In this document: positions 50,287 through 60,432 of the stretch, piece by piece
How positions within the stretch are numbered: the first letter of the stretch is position 1
How the letters are laid out: every line of letters begins with the position of its first letter
NCBI RefSeq assembly: GCF_014636315.1
Contig: NZ_BMED01000004.1
Coordinates: forward strand, 372,001 to 436,000
DNA length: 64,000 nt
Reading direction: 5' to 3'
DNA from: Parundibacterium terreum
Lineage (GTDB): Bacteria; Pseudomonadota; Gammaproteobacteria; Burkholderiales; Burkholderiaceae_D
Notes under the pieces: model-generated
What the model saw: only the letters and a program-made list of their open reading frames with translations
What the model was told of the DNA's origin: nothing
Database searches by the model: none
Made by a program: the position numbers and the translations under genes

Positions 50287-50585
50287 CGACTTGAGTGTGG
50301 CGCGTATCAGATGCCCGGCTGGCGACATTTTTTTGCTCGTCTGCAAGAAAATCTATTCGGGCATTCCTTTGCTTGATTTGCTCAATGCTCTCTTATTGCC
50401 GTGAGTCAATTGGCAGAAAAATGCACGCATAATTTCCTGTCCTAAATGTTATTTTTTTTATAAACTGTAGGAGAAGCAGATAAATTCTGGCTTTCTCATA
50501 GTGTTTTTTCATAGTAAGTAGTGCATCGCGCTTTATTTGATATCCCTGTACCCACACCTTCCAAGACCTGTGACAGGAGAAACAG
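50287..50585. other. Gene-free interval upstream of the LOV/GGDEF-EAL gene
   Basis: About 300 bp with no coding character. It should contain the promoter of the signalling operon. ACAGGAGAAACAG at its right end is the ribosome-binding site of the next gene. Confidence 0.45.
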
Positions 50586-53500
50586 ATGGCCGCAAGCGCT
50601 TTACCGTCTGATGGTCAAAAACATTCCATGCCGGCGGCACATGTTGCCGGCACAAGCTTTGGAGTTAAGCCTGGTGGCGCTGGTGGCCCCGATATACAAC
50701 TGGTGCCCAGCCTCTCATCGATAGCAGAACTGGCCGCGTGCGCGTGCGATATGCGTGCCGCCATGATTTTTCTTGAGGATGGAAGCAGTACATGCTTCTT
50801 TGATGGCCGCCTGTGGGACGAGGGTTGGGATAGGGGGGAACATATTGCCTTCTGCAAGCAGGCACTGGCGCAGACCGGCGCTTCCGAAATCAATGACATC
50901 GGAGCAGACCCCGGCTTCACTGAGCATCCGCTGGTCTCCGCCGAGCCTGGCATACGCTTCTATATTACCTTACCGATTCTGAGCACGGGTTCACACAAGG
51001 TGGGTAGCCTGTGCCTGATCGACATGCGTTCTCGCGTGCTGGGCGATGCCGAAAAAGCGAGCCTGCACAATTTGACGGAAATTGCCGGCGCGCTGCTGGA
51101 GGCGTATTCGACAGCGGGCAGTATTTCGCACGTTGTCGCCATAACGGACAGCAGCTTCAATGAGTTTCTGCTGGCAGACTCGTCAACCTGCAGGCTGGTT
51201 TACGCCAACGACGCTGCACGCAGAAACCTCGCCTACTCAGATGCCGCCATCGCCGGGATAGAGAGCCGGAAGATCAGTAAAGACTATGACAGCAAGGTAT
51301 TCAGCCGGCTGACGCATTTTACCGAGGGTACCCGCGGCTATCATGTGCTTGGAACGACGCATGCGCGTGCCGATGGCAGCACTTATTCTGTAGAAGTCAG
51401 GATGCAGGCCAACCTGGATCGCGACAGATCCTTGTGGAATTCCATCATCAGCGACCTGAGGATCAAGCAGCAGAATGAAGCGCATCTGCTGCGCATACAG
51501 CACTTCTACGAAGTGTTTGCCAGGACCAATCATGCCATCATCCATTCCCAAAATACTGCCGAGCTATTCCAGAGTATTTGCGATGCGGCAGTCAGCTTGA
51601 AAATGTGCGATGTGGCCTGGATAGGCATGCTGAAACAGCGGCATATACAGCCGGTGGCCAGTGCCGGCATGTCGCTTAGGCGTGTCGGTGCGATCAAATA
51701 CGATCTGGACGACGTGGCCATGCAAAAAAATAGCGTCGCCGTGCGAGCGGTGAGAGCAGGAAAACCTTGCCTGACCAATGATTACCTCGGACTAGCCGAC
51801 GACGAACGCTGGATGAAGGCCATGCGCTCAGTGAATGTGCATTCTGCCGGTGCTTTCCCTTTGTACAGCCAGGGACAGATGGTCGGCGTCTTCGCGATCG
51901 GTGACGCGCATGCACAGTATTTCGACGATGAAAATACCGGCCTTCTGGCCGAACTTGCAAACGCCATTTCATTTTTTCTCGGCAAAGACGTGCAGGAGCA
52001 GGCAAAGCTCACTGCAGAGGTTGCGATACGCGAGACTGAATCACGCTACCGTACGCTGGTGGACCTGTCACCGGACAGTATCTACATCTACCAAAATGGC
52101 TTTCTGCGATTTATCAACAGGGCTGGGCGTCGGCTGTTCGGCACGACAGACAGCGATGCGATGCAGACTATCCCATACCAGCAATTGTTTCATCCGGATG
52201 ACTGGCCGCTGATGCTGAGGCGAACGGCACGCGCCGAGCAGGATTTACCCAATCTGCCGGTAACGGTCAAAGGCAGGCGCTTGGGCGGCAGCTATTTTGA
52301 TATGGAGATATCGTCGTCGACCTTTATGTACCAGGGTGCCAACGCAGAAATGTGCGTGGTGCGCGATGTATCGCTGCAAAGGCGCAGCGAGGAACTGATC
52401 CTGGGTCAGGCCCGCATACTGGAAAGCGCCACCCGCGGCGAGGCGCTGCCGTCGGTACTGGAGCAGATCACTTATCTGATGGAGCATCAGTCCGAGCGTA
52501 CGGTAGCGACTATCATGCTATTGTCCGAGGACGGCCAGAGACTTTATTGTGCAGCCGGGGCCAGCCTGCCTGCGGAATTCCAGTTGGCGATCAATGGAGT
52601 AAAAATCGGTCCCGCGGTGGGCTCATGCGGCACGGCGGCATTCCGGCGTGAAACCACAGTGGTGACTGACATTGCTACCGACCTCCTATGGAAGGATTAC
52701 AAGGACCTGGCGCTGAAGCATGGTTTGAAGGCATGCTGGTCGATGCCTATCTTTGTCTCGGATGGCACTCTGGTGGGTACCTTTGCCAGCTACTACCAGG
52801 AAAGCAGGGCTCCTACTGAGGCGGAAGTCGGCATCACGGCCAATCTGAACGGTGTCGCTGCGGTGGCGATAGAGCGCGATCGCAACGACAGAAAAATGGT
52901 CGCAATACAGCAGCAATTGCTAGAAGCGCAGAAGCTGGCAGGCATGGGAGATTGGAGCATTGATTGCATCAGCCGCACTTTCTCCATGTCGGCGGCTGTA
53001 TGTGCGATGCTGGGCCTCGACACCGCCATTTCCAGCTTCAGCGTTGACGAATACATGAAGCTGGTACACCCGATGGACAAGGACAGAGTACTGCTGGCGC
53101 GGCGCGTCTTATTTGAGGGAATAGAAAACGAAAGTTCTATTGATTACAAGCTGTTACGTAAGGATGGCAGTCTCCGCTACGTCGAAGAACGTAGCCTGAT
53201 GCAAAGGGATGTGGACGGCATGCCGGTCCGATACACGGGGGTATTGCAGGACATTACCGAGCGCAAGATCGCCGAACAGGCGCTGGTACTGAATAAGCGC
53301 GCGCTGGAATCGACCAGTGACGGTGTGTTGATATGTGATGCGATGTCGCCTGACATGCCCATTATTTCAGTCAACCAGGCGTTTGAGAAGGTCACCGGCT
53401 ATCTGTCCCAGGAAGTGATCGGAAAAAATTGCCGCTTCCTGCAGGGTAAGGATACGCAGCAAATAGGCCTGGTCGATATACGCGCAGCGTTGCGCGACAA

Positions 53501-55418
53501 GAGCGAGGGGCGCGCAGTATTGCACAACTACCGCAAGGATGGCACGCCATTCTGGAACAGCCTGCGGATATCGCCGGTTCGGGATACCGACGGCACGGTC
53601 ACCCATTTTGTCGGAACGTTGACCGATATCTCGGACCGGGTCAATTATGAAAACGAACTCGCCTTCCAGGCCAGCCATGACAGCCTGACCGGATTGCCGA
53701 ACCGCAATCTGCTGGAAGACCGGGTAGAGCAGGCAATCAGCTATGCAAAGCGGGAGCGGCACATGGTAGGCCTGGCCTTTGTCGACGTCGACCATTTCAA
53801 GAGCATCAACGACACGATGGGGCACAATATCGGAGACCGCCTGCTGAAAGCGGTGGCGGAGCGCTTTGTACGCAGCCTGCGCGCGGGCGATACCGTTTCG
53901 CGCTTTGGCGGTGATGAATTCGTCGTCATTTGTCCGCACATCGCCAATGCAGGCGAAATGCAGGAAGTCATAGGCAGGATGTTTTGCAACCTGCGGGCTC
54001 CGCTATTGATAGATGACCAAAAAATCAGCGTGGACGCCAGCATAGGCGTAGCCTTTTATCCGAATGACGGTGAAACAGTCAGCGATTTGCTGAAGTCCGC
54101 CGATATGGCAATGTACAAGGCAAAATCTGCAGGACGTGGTAACTATCAATTCTATACACCGGAGATTGGCGTCAAGGTGTCAAAGCGCCGTGACATAGAG
54201 ACGGAATTGCGGCTGGCGCTGGAGCGCCAGGAGTTCTTGTTGCACTACCAGCCAAAAATCAGCACGCGCACCGGCGAAATTTGCGGCATGGAGGCACTGA
54301 TACGCTGGAAACATCCGCAGCGCGGCATGGTGCCGCCGCTGGAGTTTATCCACATCGCAGAAGATTCCAATCTGATTGTACCGATAGGGGAATGGGTGAC
54401 GCAGGAAGCCTGCCGCCAGAACCAGATATGGCAAGAAAGCGGCTTATCCAATTTTCCGATTTCAGTGAATGCGTCTATGGCGCAGTTCAGGCACCAGGGT
54501 TTTTGCGAGATGGTGGAAGGGGCGTTAGTCGACAGCGGTTTGCCGGCAGCCATGCTGGAACTGGAAATTACCGAATCGCTGGCAACGGAGAGCCCTGAGA
54601 TGTTCATCGCGGCGCTGAGGCGCATCAAGGATATCGGCGTCAGGATTTCCATCGACGATTTCGGCACCGGCTATTCCAGCCTCAGCTATATCAAGCGCTT
54701 TCCCATCGATGCGCTGAAGATAGACCGTTCTTTTGTCAGAGATATTACCGTGGATCCGGAAGATGCAGCGATTTGCCGTACCGTGATCAATATGGCGCAT
54801 AACCTGAAATTGCATGTGGTCGCGGAAGGCGTCGAGACCGAAGCGCAGGCGAATTACCTGCGCCGGCATCAATGCGATGAGTTGCAAGGCTACCTGCTAT
54901 GCCGGCCAGAATCAGCGCAGGCGATGACTGAGCGTCTGGCTGCACGACAGCAGTTGTTCAGTACACCGATGAATGACGTGGCAGGTGCCAAGACCCTGCT
55001 GCTGGTGGACGATGAAGAGAATATCCTGCGTATCCTGACTCGCCTTTTTCAGCCTGACGGCTACCGCATCCTGGTTGCCCATACGGCTAGCCGCGCGCTC
55101 GAAATCCTGGCAGAGAATGAGGTCGCCGTCATCATTGCCGATCAGCGCATGCCGGAAATGAGCGGGACTGAATTCTTGCGCCTTGCCAAGGATATCCACC
55201 CGGAGAGTGTGCGCATGGTGCTGAGCGGTCATGCCGATTTCGATACGATTGCAGAAGCGATCAACCGGGGCGCCATCTACAAATTCATGGTCAAGCCATG
55301 GGATGACGATATGCTGATTGCTTCCGTGCGGGAGGCATTCCGCCATCATGAATTGCTGCTGGAAAATAGCCGTTTGCGCCAGCGTATGGGCGATGATCAT
55401 GCCTTGGTTTCAGGATAA
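50586..55418 (+). CDS. GAF/PAS/LOV-GGDEF-EAL-REC cyclic-di-GMP signalling protein
   Basis: A 1610-residue soluble protein. In order it has a GAF (about 45-180), a PAS (about 190-300), a GAF (about 310-475), a PAS (about 485-605), a GAF (about 615-770), a PAS (about 790-910), and a LOV-type PAS (about 915-1030). GGDEF (1108-1112, intact, RxxD upstream), EAL (EALIRW at 1236, DDFGTGYSSL) and a C-terminal receiver (phosphoacceptor Asp1519 in IIADQRMPEMSG) follow. The LOV domain has GKNCRFLQG with Cys949, the flavin-adduct cysteine. The usual Gln in FVGVQxD is Leu1012 (FVGTLTD). A histidine kinase gene begins 6 nt after the stop. Confidence 0.9.
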   Translation: MAASALPSDGQKHSMPAAHVAGTSFGVKPGGAGGPDIQLVPSLSSIAELAACACDMRAAMIFLEDGSSTCFFDGRLWDEGWDRGEHIAFCKQALAQTGASEINDIGADPGFTEHPLVSAEPGIRFYITLPILSTGSHKVGSLCLIDMRSRVLGDAEKASLHNLTEIAGALLEAYSTAGSISHVVAITDSSFNEFLLADSSTCRLVYANDAARRNLAYSDAAIAGIESRKISKDYDSKVFSRLTHFTEGTRGYHVLGTTHARADGSTYSVEVRMQANLDRDRSLWNSIISDLRIKQQNEAHLLRIQHFYEVFARTNHAIIHSQNTAELFQSICDAAVSLKMCDVAWIGMLKQRHIQPVASAGMSLRRVGAIKYDLDDVAMQKNSVAVRAVRAGKPCLTNDYLGLADDERWMKAMRSVNVHSAGAFPLYSQGQMVGVFAIGDAHAQYFDDENTGLLAELANAISFFLGKDVQEQAKLTAEVAIRETESRYRTLVDLSPDSIYIYQNGFLRFINRAGRRLFGTTDSDAMQTIPYQQLFHPDDWPLMLRRTARAEQDLPNLPVTVKGRRLGGSYFDMEISSSTFMYQGANAEMCVVRDVSLQRRSEELILGQARILESATRGEALPSVLEQITYLMEHQSERTVATIMLLSEDGQRLYCAAGASLPAEFQLAINGVKIGPAVGSCGTAAFRRETTVVTDIATDLLWKDYKDLALKHGLKACWSMPIFVSDGTLVGTFASYYQESRAPTEAEVGITANLNGVAAVAIERDRNDRKMVAIQQQLLEAQKLAGMGDWSIDCISRTFSMSAAVCAMLGLDTAISSFSVDEYMKLVHPMDKDRVLLARRVLFEGIENESSIDYKLLRKDGSLRYVEERSLMQRDVDGMPVRYTGVLQDITERKIAEQALVLNKRALESTSDGVLICDAMSPDMPIISVNQAFEKVTGYLSQEVIGKNCRFLQGKDTQQIGLVDIRAALRDKSEGRAVLHNYRKDGTPFWNSLRISPVRDTDGTVTHFVGTLTDISDRVNYENELAFQASHDSLTGLPNRNLLEDRVEQAISYAKRERHMVGLAFVDVDHFKSINDTMGHNIGDRLLKAVAERFVRSLRAGDTVSRFGGDEFVVICPHIANAGEMQEVIGRMFCNLRAPLLIDDQKISVDASIGVAFYPNDGETVSDLLKSADMAMYKAKSAGRGNYQFYTPEIGVKVSKRRDIETELRLALERQEFLLHYQPKISTRTGEICGMEALIRWKHPQRGMVPPLEFIHIAEDSNLIVPIGEWVTQEACRQNQIWQESGLSNFPISVNASMAQFRHQGFCEMVEGALVDSGLPAAMLELEITESLATESPEMFIAALRRIKDIGVRISIDDFGTGYSSLSYIKRFPIDALKIDRSFVRDITVDPEDAAICRTVINMAHNLKLHVVAEGVETEAQANYLRRHQCDELQGYLLCRPESAQAMTERLAARQQLFSTPMNDVAGAKTLLLVDDEENILRILTRLFQPDGYRILVAHTASRALEILAENEVAVIIADQRMPEMSGTEFLRLAKDIHPESVRMVLSGHADFDTIAEAINRGAIYKFMVKPWDDDMLIASVREAFRHHELLLENSRLRQRMGDDHALVSG

Positions 55419-55424
55419 CTGGTC

Positions 55425-57410
55425 ATGAGCATGGAATATAAAAACAATCCCCAATGGTGGATTTCGGCCAGCGGACCCTTGCTGACCGTTGCGCTGATCA
55501 TAGGCATGCAGCTGCTACAGGAAACGCCTTTCAGGATACCTAATCCTGCACCGATACTGATCGTTGCGGTTGTCTATGCAGGTTTCATGGGCGGGCGGTG
55601 GGGTATAGGCCTGAGCTTGCTGGTTTCGCTGGGCTATATCGCAGTCTATCTGTCCGGAGCAGGCCGTCTCTTTAATTACACGGTGGAAGCAGAAAGAAGA
55701 TTGCTGGTCCTTTGCATTACACTGCCATTGATTGCATGGATAGTTGGGAGCCTGCGCAAGCAATTGGGCCGAAAGGTCGATGCGCTGGCGCGCATGAATG
55801 AACAACTGCAGGCTACCTTGCTGCTCACCTCGAACGCGCGCGACCTGATTTGCGCGATTGATGCAGACGGCTATCTTGTCGAAGTCAACGATGCCTGGCA
55901 ACGCTTGCTGGGTTACGAACGGGACGAGTTGCTGGAACGTCCTTTCCTGGAATTTTTATTCAAGGAAGACTGGGAGGAGAGCCAGCGTGCGGCGCAATCC
56001 ATCATGCAAGGTGTAGAACTGCACGGCTTTGAGAATCGCTATGTGCACAAGAATGGAGGCTTGGTCGACATCAGTTGGTCAGTGCACTGGTCGGCTGCGG
56101 ATCAATTGCTGATAGGCGTCGGACGCAACATCACTGATCTGAAGTCTATCCAACGGCGCTTGCATGAGAGCGAGCAGCGTTACCGCTCGCTATTTGATTT
56201 CCATCCCGATGCGGTGTACTCGTATGATCTGGATGGCAAGTTCTTGTCCGGCAATGCCGCCGTTGAGCGTATTACCGGACATAGGGTCGAGTCCGCCGAA
56301 GGGCAATCTTTCCTGCCCGTCGTAGTGGGGGCAGACCGTGAGCGCGTCACCACTCTGGTTAAACTGGCGATGCAGGGCTGTCCGCAAAACTATGACATGG
56401 CAGGCTATCGGCCGGACGGCAGCCGCTTCTATGTAAATGTCACTAATTTGCCGATTGTGGTTGATGGAGAGATCGTCGGCGTATTCGGCATTGCCAAGGA
56501 TATCGCTGCCAGAATGCAGGCCGAGGCCGAACTGAAGTCGGCCCAGAAGCGTTTGGCGCAATCAGAGAAGCTGGCTTCTGTAGGGCAACTTGCATCCGGT
56601 ATGGCGCACGAAATCAATAATCCGCTTGGCTACGTCAATTCCAATTTGACGGTGCTATCCCGCCATAGCAATAAGTTGTTGCAATTGCTGGATGCTTATC
56701 GCGGCATCGAGGTACAACTGGATCCTAACCTGACTTCCAGCAAGCGTCTGCAGGCGGTGAAGGCAGGCATAGATGTGAACTATGTGCGAGCAGATCTGGT
56801 GGAGGTCGTGGCGGACGCCAGGGAGGGCATAGGACGGGTCAGCAAGATTGTGCAGTCGCTGAAGGATTTTTCCAGGCTGGAGCGGCAGTCACGCTATGTA
56901 CCCGCAGACTTGCATCAGGCGCTGGATAGCACCTTGAGCATGGCGATGAACGAGATACGTTACCGGGCGGACGTGGTCAAGATGTATGGCGTGCTGCCGA
57001 TGGTGGAATGTGTAATAGGCGAGATCAGCCAGGTATTCATGAATTTGCTGGTCAACGCGGCCCAGGCGATGGAAATCCACGGCACAATTACCATCCGTAC
57101 CCAGCAATGCGGTGATACGGTGCAGATTACCATCAGCGATACCGGTAGCGGGATTGCGGTGGAAGACATAGGCCGTATCTTCGACCCGTTTTTCACGACC
57201 AAGCCGGTGGGGCAGGGAACCGGGCTGGGGTTGGCGATCAGCTACGGTATCATACAAAAGCATGGCGGCAGCATTGATCTGGTCAGTGAACTGGGCAAGG
57301 GCAGCAGCTTTACCGTGACCTTGCCTGTTCTTGCAAGCCTTCGCGGCCAGGACGAGGCAGTAACGGGCACGGTAGCGAGCACAGCAACGAAGCTCGCGAC
57401 TGCAAGCTAG
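55425..57410 (+). CDS. Membrane PAS sensor histidine kinase
   Basis: A 661-residue kinase. Three or four hydrophobic segments (about 10-110) with a DUF4118-like look, two PAS domains (about 120-240 and 250-370), then a HisKA dimerisation helix. The phosphoacceptor His395 lies in ASGMAHEINNPLGYVNSN. The HATPase domain has NLLVNAAQAM (N box), DTGSGI (G1), FDPFFTTK (F) and GTGLGL (G2). It has no receiver of its own. It lies 6 nt downstream of the GGDEF-EAL-REC gene and is the obvious candidate to phosphorylate that C-terminal receiver. It converges with the chemoreceptor gene. Confidence 0.93.
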   Translation: MSMEYKNNPQWWISASGPLLTVALIIGMQLLQETPFRIPNPAPILIVAVVYAGFMGGRWGIGLSLLVSLGYIAVYLSGAGRLFNYTVEAERRLLVLCITLPLIAWIVGSLRKQLGRKVDALARMNEQLQATLLLTSNARDLICAIDADGYLVEVNDAWQRLLGYERDELLERPFLEFLFKEDWEESQRAAQSIMQGVELHGFENRYVHKNGGLVDISWSVHWSAADQLLIGVGRNITDLKSIQRRLHESEQRYRSLFDFHPDAVYSYDLDGKFLSGNAAVERITGHRVESAEGQSFLPVVVGADRERVTTLVKLAMQGCPQNYDMAGYRPDGSRFYVNVTNLPIVVDGEIVGVFGIAKDIAARMQAEAELKSAQKRLAQSEKLASVGQLASGMAHEINNPLGYVNSNLTVLSRHSNKLLQLLDAYRGIEVQLDPNLTSSKRLQAVKAGIDVNYVRADLVEVVADAREGIGRVSKIVQSLKDFSRLERQSRYVPADLHQALDSTLSMAMNEIRYRADVVKMYGVLPMVECVIGEISQVFMNLLVNAAQAMEIHGTITIRTQQCGDTVQITISDTGSGIAVEDIGRIFDPFFTTKPVGQGTGLGLAISYGIIQKHGGSIDLVSELGKGSSFTVTLPVLASLRGQDEAVTGTVASTATKLATAS

Positions 57411-57429
57411 CGAACCGCTACCACTCCGG

Positions 57430-59052
57430 CTAGGCCAGTCGCCTGAGTTTCATGTCCGCCACAGCAGGCCTGGCTACCGGTCTTGGGTTAGCGGCAGACG
57501 TAGCGGTTTGAACTTCGTTGATCCTGAACTGGCTGACTACATCGGACAATCGATCGGATTGTTCGCGCATGCTCTCCGCCGCTGCTGCAGCCTGCTCTAC
57601 CAGCGCGGCATTCTGCTGCGTCATTTCATCCATCTGCGTGATTGCCAGATTCACCTGTTCGATGCCCGAACTTTGTTCCTGGCTGGCAGCCGTGATCTCG
57701 CTCATGATGTCAGCTACATGTTGCACGCTGTTGACGATCTCACCCATGGTCTTACCGGCTTCATCCACCAGCTTGCTGCCCTGGTCCACCTTGTCGACCG
57801 AATCGCCGATCAGCATCTTGATTTCTTTGGCGGCACCGGCACTGCGTTGCGCCAGGTTGCGCACTTCGGACGCAACTACGGCGAAGCCGCGGCCCTGCTC
57901 GCCGGCACGCGCCGCTTCTACCGCCGCATTCAGCGCCAGGATATTGGTCTGGAAGGCGATGCCGTCGATGACGCCAATGATGTCGACAATCTTGCGCGAA
58001 CTTTCCTTGATCGAGCCCATGGTATCGACAACCTGGCCGACCACGGCACCGCCCTTGACGGCGACGCTGCTGGCGGACACCACCAGTTGGTTCGCCTGGC
58101 GCGCATTGTCGGCATTCTGTTTCACGGTGCTGGTCAGCTCTTCCATCGAACTGGCGGTTTCTTCCAGCGAGCTGGCTTGCGACTCGGTACGGGATGACAG
58201 ATCGGCATTGCCGGAGGCAATTTCTTGCGATGCGACCGTGATGGTTTCCGTGCCGTTGCGGACCTCGCCTATGATGGCCGACAATTTTTGCTGCATCATT
58301 TTCATATTCGCCAGCAGGCTGTTCCGGTCACCTGTCCGCAGGTCTATATGATTGGTGAAGTTGCCGGATGAAATGCTCTGCGCAATATCAACCGCATAGT
58401 CGGGCTCGCCGCCCAGCATGCCCATCACATTGCGCGACAGCCAGAAGGCGATCGCCGCGCTGGCAACAACAGACAGGCCGCCTAGCAGGATGCTCGTAAT
58501 CAGCATTTTTTGCGTGAAACCGATAACGTTGGCCTTGATTGACGCGACCTCGGCATTCTTGGCCTTGGACAGGTCCAGTAGTATGGTTCGCATCTCCCTC
58601 CAGATAGGAGTTTCATCACGATTCAGGGTCTGGATTGCTGCTGCCTGATCGCTCTTAGCCAGATTGACGATGGCGGCTTGGGCGGCATTCTGTTTTTCAC
58701 GCATTTGCGCGATGTCTTGCAGTTTTTGCAGCGTAGCCGGCTGGGTTTGCGCCAGTAACGAAGCGCGCTTTTGCGCGGCGTCAAATTCACTGGCGCCGGC
58801 CTCCAAATTCTTGTTGCCTTGCAGGTTGGCCGGGTTCAAAACCACATTGCGCAGCGCCTGTCCCATTTGCAGGCCTTGCGCATACATGTCGTTGATGGCC
58901 TGCAGTTGCGCCTGGTCCTGGTCCAGGAAATTCTCAAACTGGCTTTTGGCACTTTGCATGCCTGCCAGCGCGCCGACGATGGCGATGGTAAAAAAGACAC
59001 ACACGACAGCCATGCACGCAGCGATTTTTGCTCGTAATTTCACTTTCTTCAT
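57430..59052 (-). CDS. Methyl-accepting chemotaxis protein
   Basis: A 540-residue receptor (Tsr/Tar topology): a first membrane helix near residues 8-30, a four-helix-bundle ligand domain, a second membrane helix around 195, a HAMP domain, and the conserved cytoplasmic signalling hairpin ([39 protein letters not shown]). I start at [16 protein letters not shown] (59052). The frame reaches 59145, but those residues do not look like a receptor. The ligand is unknown. It sits opposite the kinase, with 19 bp between the stop codons. Confidence 0.93.
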   Translation of the reverse strand: MKKVKLRAKIAACMAVVCVFFTIAIVGALAGMQSAKSQFENFLDQDQAQLQAINDMYAQGLQMGQALRNVVLNPANLQGNKNLEAGASEFDAAQKRASLLAQTQPATLQKLQDIAQMREKQNAAQAAIVNLAKSDQAAAIQTLNRDETPIWREMRTILLDLSKAKNAEVASIKANVIGFTQKMLITSILLGGLSVVASAAIAFWLSRNVMGMLGGEPDYAVDIAQSISSGNFTNHIDLRTGDRNSLLANMKMMQQKLSAIIGEVRNGTETITVASQEIASGNADLSSRTESQASSLEETASSMEELTSTVKQNADNARQANQLVVSASSVAVKGGAVVGQVVDTMGSIKESSRKIVDIIGVIDGIAFQTNILALNAAVEAARAGEQGRGFAVVASEVRNLAQRSAGAAKEIKMLIGDSVDKVDQGSKLVDEAGKTMGEIVNSVQHVADIMSEITAASQEQSSGIEQVNLAITQMDEMTQQNAALVEQAAAAAESMREQSDRLSDVVSQFRINEVQTATSAANPRPVARPAVADMKLRRLA

Positions 59053-59275
59053 CCCCGTTTTGTTATTTGCTGGCCCGCATGGCAGACCATGTATTTTTAT
59101 AAAGCTGCGGGAAAAGTATAGGGTCTTTTTGCTGCGCTGAGACAAGATTTCATTAAATCAAGTAAACGCTAGGAACGATGGTGGCAAGAGTGAGACATTT
59201 GATGCCTGTTGCAATAGCCGGCATGCTTGCCGTTTAGTTTGGGCTTACGGCATATGCTGGTATTCAATCGAAATA

Positions 59276-60362
59276 AATTGGGGTCAGAGTGATGGGGTTT
59301 TGCTTTACAATGGTGGATTAGCTTCTTTTAACGGTCATGTATGGCACGGCTTTCGCGTCTGGTTATTGCAAATCAACAGCATCACATCATGCAATGGGGA
59401 AATAACCATCAGGTCTTATTCCATGATGCGGAAGACTACTCTTGTTTCCTGTCCTGGCTGACGGACGCCGCCAAACAGTTCAAGGTGGCGATACATGCCT
59501 ATGCATTGCTGCCGGAATGCCTGCATTTACTCGCAACTCCCAGTGATGCAGAGGGCCTGAGCCGCATGATGCAGTGGTTGGGAAGGCACTATGTCCCTTA
59601 TTTTAATCGCAGATACCAAAGGAGCGGAACCCTGTGGCAAGGCCGCTACAAGGCGACCGTGATTGACCCAGACGGCTATTTCCTCACATGCAGCAGCTAT
59701 ATAGAACTTAGCCCGGTAGCGGCGGGTCTCGCGCGTGAGCCTTCCGAATATGCGTGGACCAGTTATCTGCACCATATAGGCGCCCGGCATGATGCAGTGA
59801 TCACCGATCACTCCCAATATTGGGGTATGGGGAATACGCCTTTCCAGCGTGAGGCTGCCTACAAGCAACTAGTGGAGCAGGGAATTTCTCGTAAAGACAG
59901 CGATGCCTTGCTGAATGCGGTTGAAAAGGGATGGTTGCTGGGCTCTCCTGAATTCCGGGCTGCAATGGAAAAGCAGACTGAGCGCAGGGTAGTGCCAGGC
60001 AAGCGCGGCCGTCCGCGCCTGCAAAAAACCGACTCCGCAGGCGCTGGCCCCGAGGCCTAAGCCTGTGCCGGGTCGGCTGGCCGTCTATTGTTGTGGTTGT
60101 GACTAGGGGAGCATTCCCCTAGGCTCCGGCATGATTCGCCATCATCCTCCCTCATTTGCTCTTTATGGTAGATTTTTCCCTTGCCTAATGAATGTTGCCT
60201 GTTCGGCCAGCGATTGGCACATTAGTTGCTGACGGCATAGTTGTGCAAACTTTTATTTTGATGAATTGATTGTCAGACTAATAAAAATTATTTCAATTTA
60301 CTATGTCCCCAATTAAAATAAATTGAATTTCGTGGTTATTTAATTTAACTCCGACCCTAATT
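59276..60362. repeat. Imperfect inverted repeats flanking the RAYT gene
   Basis: AATTGGGGTCAGAGT at 59276-59290 is matched in inverted orientation by 60348-60362 (AATTAGGGTCGGAGT, 13 of 15 bases). A related AATTGGGGACATAGT-type sequence lies inverted at about 60298-60312. Such GGGTC-containing sequences commonly flank RAYT-type transposase genes. The right copy lies about 70 bp before gltB. Confidence 0.6.
59341..60060 (+). CDS. REP-associated (Y1/IS200-like) transposase with altered HUH motif
   Basis: The 239-residue protein has the Y1_Tnp/RAYT layout. N-terminal QQHHIMQWGNNHQVLFHDAEDYSCFLSWL corresponds to HHVxxRGNNRQxxF, and TCSSYIELSPVAAGL carries the catalytic Tyr (Tyr120). Where the family has HVH (the HUH motif that binds metal), this protein has C60-L61-H62 (LLPECLHLLATP). 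The frame is intact and the C-terminus basic. It is the only transposase-type gene seen. It lies between a chemoreceptor and gltB. Confidence 0.88.
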   Translation: MARLSRLVIANQQHHIMQWGNNHQVLFHDAEDYSCFLSWLTDAAKQFKVAIHAYALLPECLHLLATPSDAEGLSRMMQWLGRHYVPYFNRRYQRSGTLWQGRYKATVIDPDGYFLTCSSYIELSPVAAGLAREPSEYAWTSYLHHIGARHDAVITDHSQYWGMGNTPFQREAAYKQLVEQGISRKDSDALLNAVEKGWLLGSPEFRAAMEKQTERRVVPGKRGRPRLQKTDSAGAGPEA

Positions 60363-60432
60363 GTTCTTGTTGAATAATATTTTGCACTGCACTATTCTTC
60401 GTAATAACCTTATTTCTGAGTGGAGAATTTGT
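60061..60432. other. Gene-free interval upstream of gltB
   Basis: About 370 bp between the RAYT gene and gltB. It contains the right-hand inverted repeats noted above and the presumed gltB promoter and leader. I cannot separate the promoter from the repeat. Confidence 0.4.
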
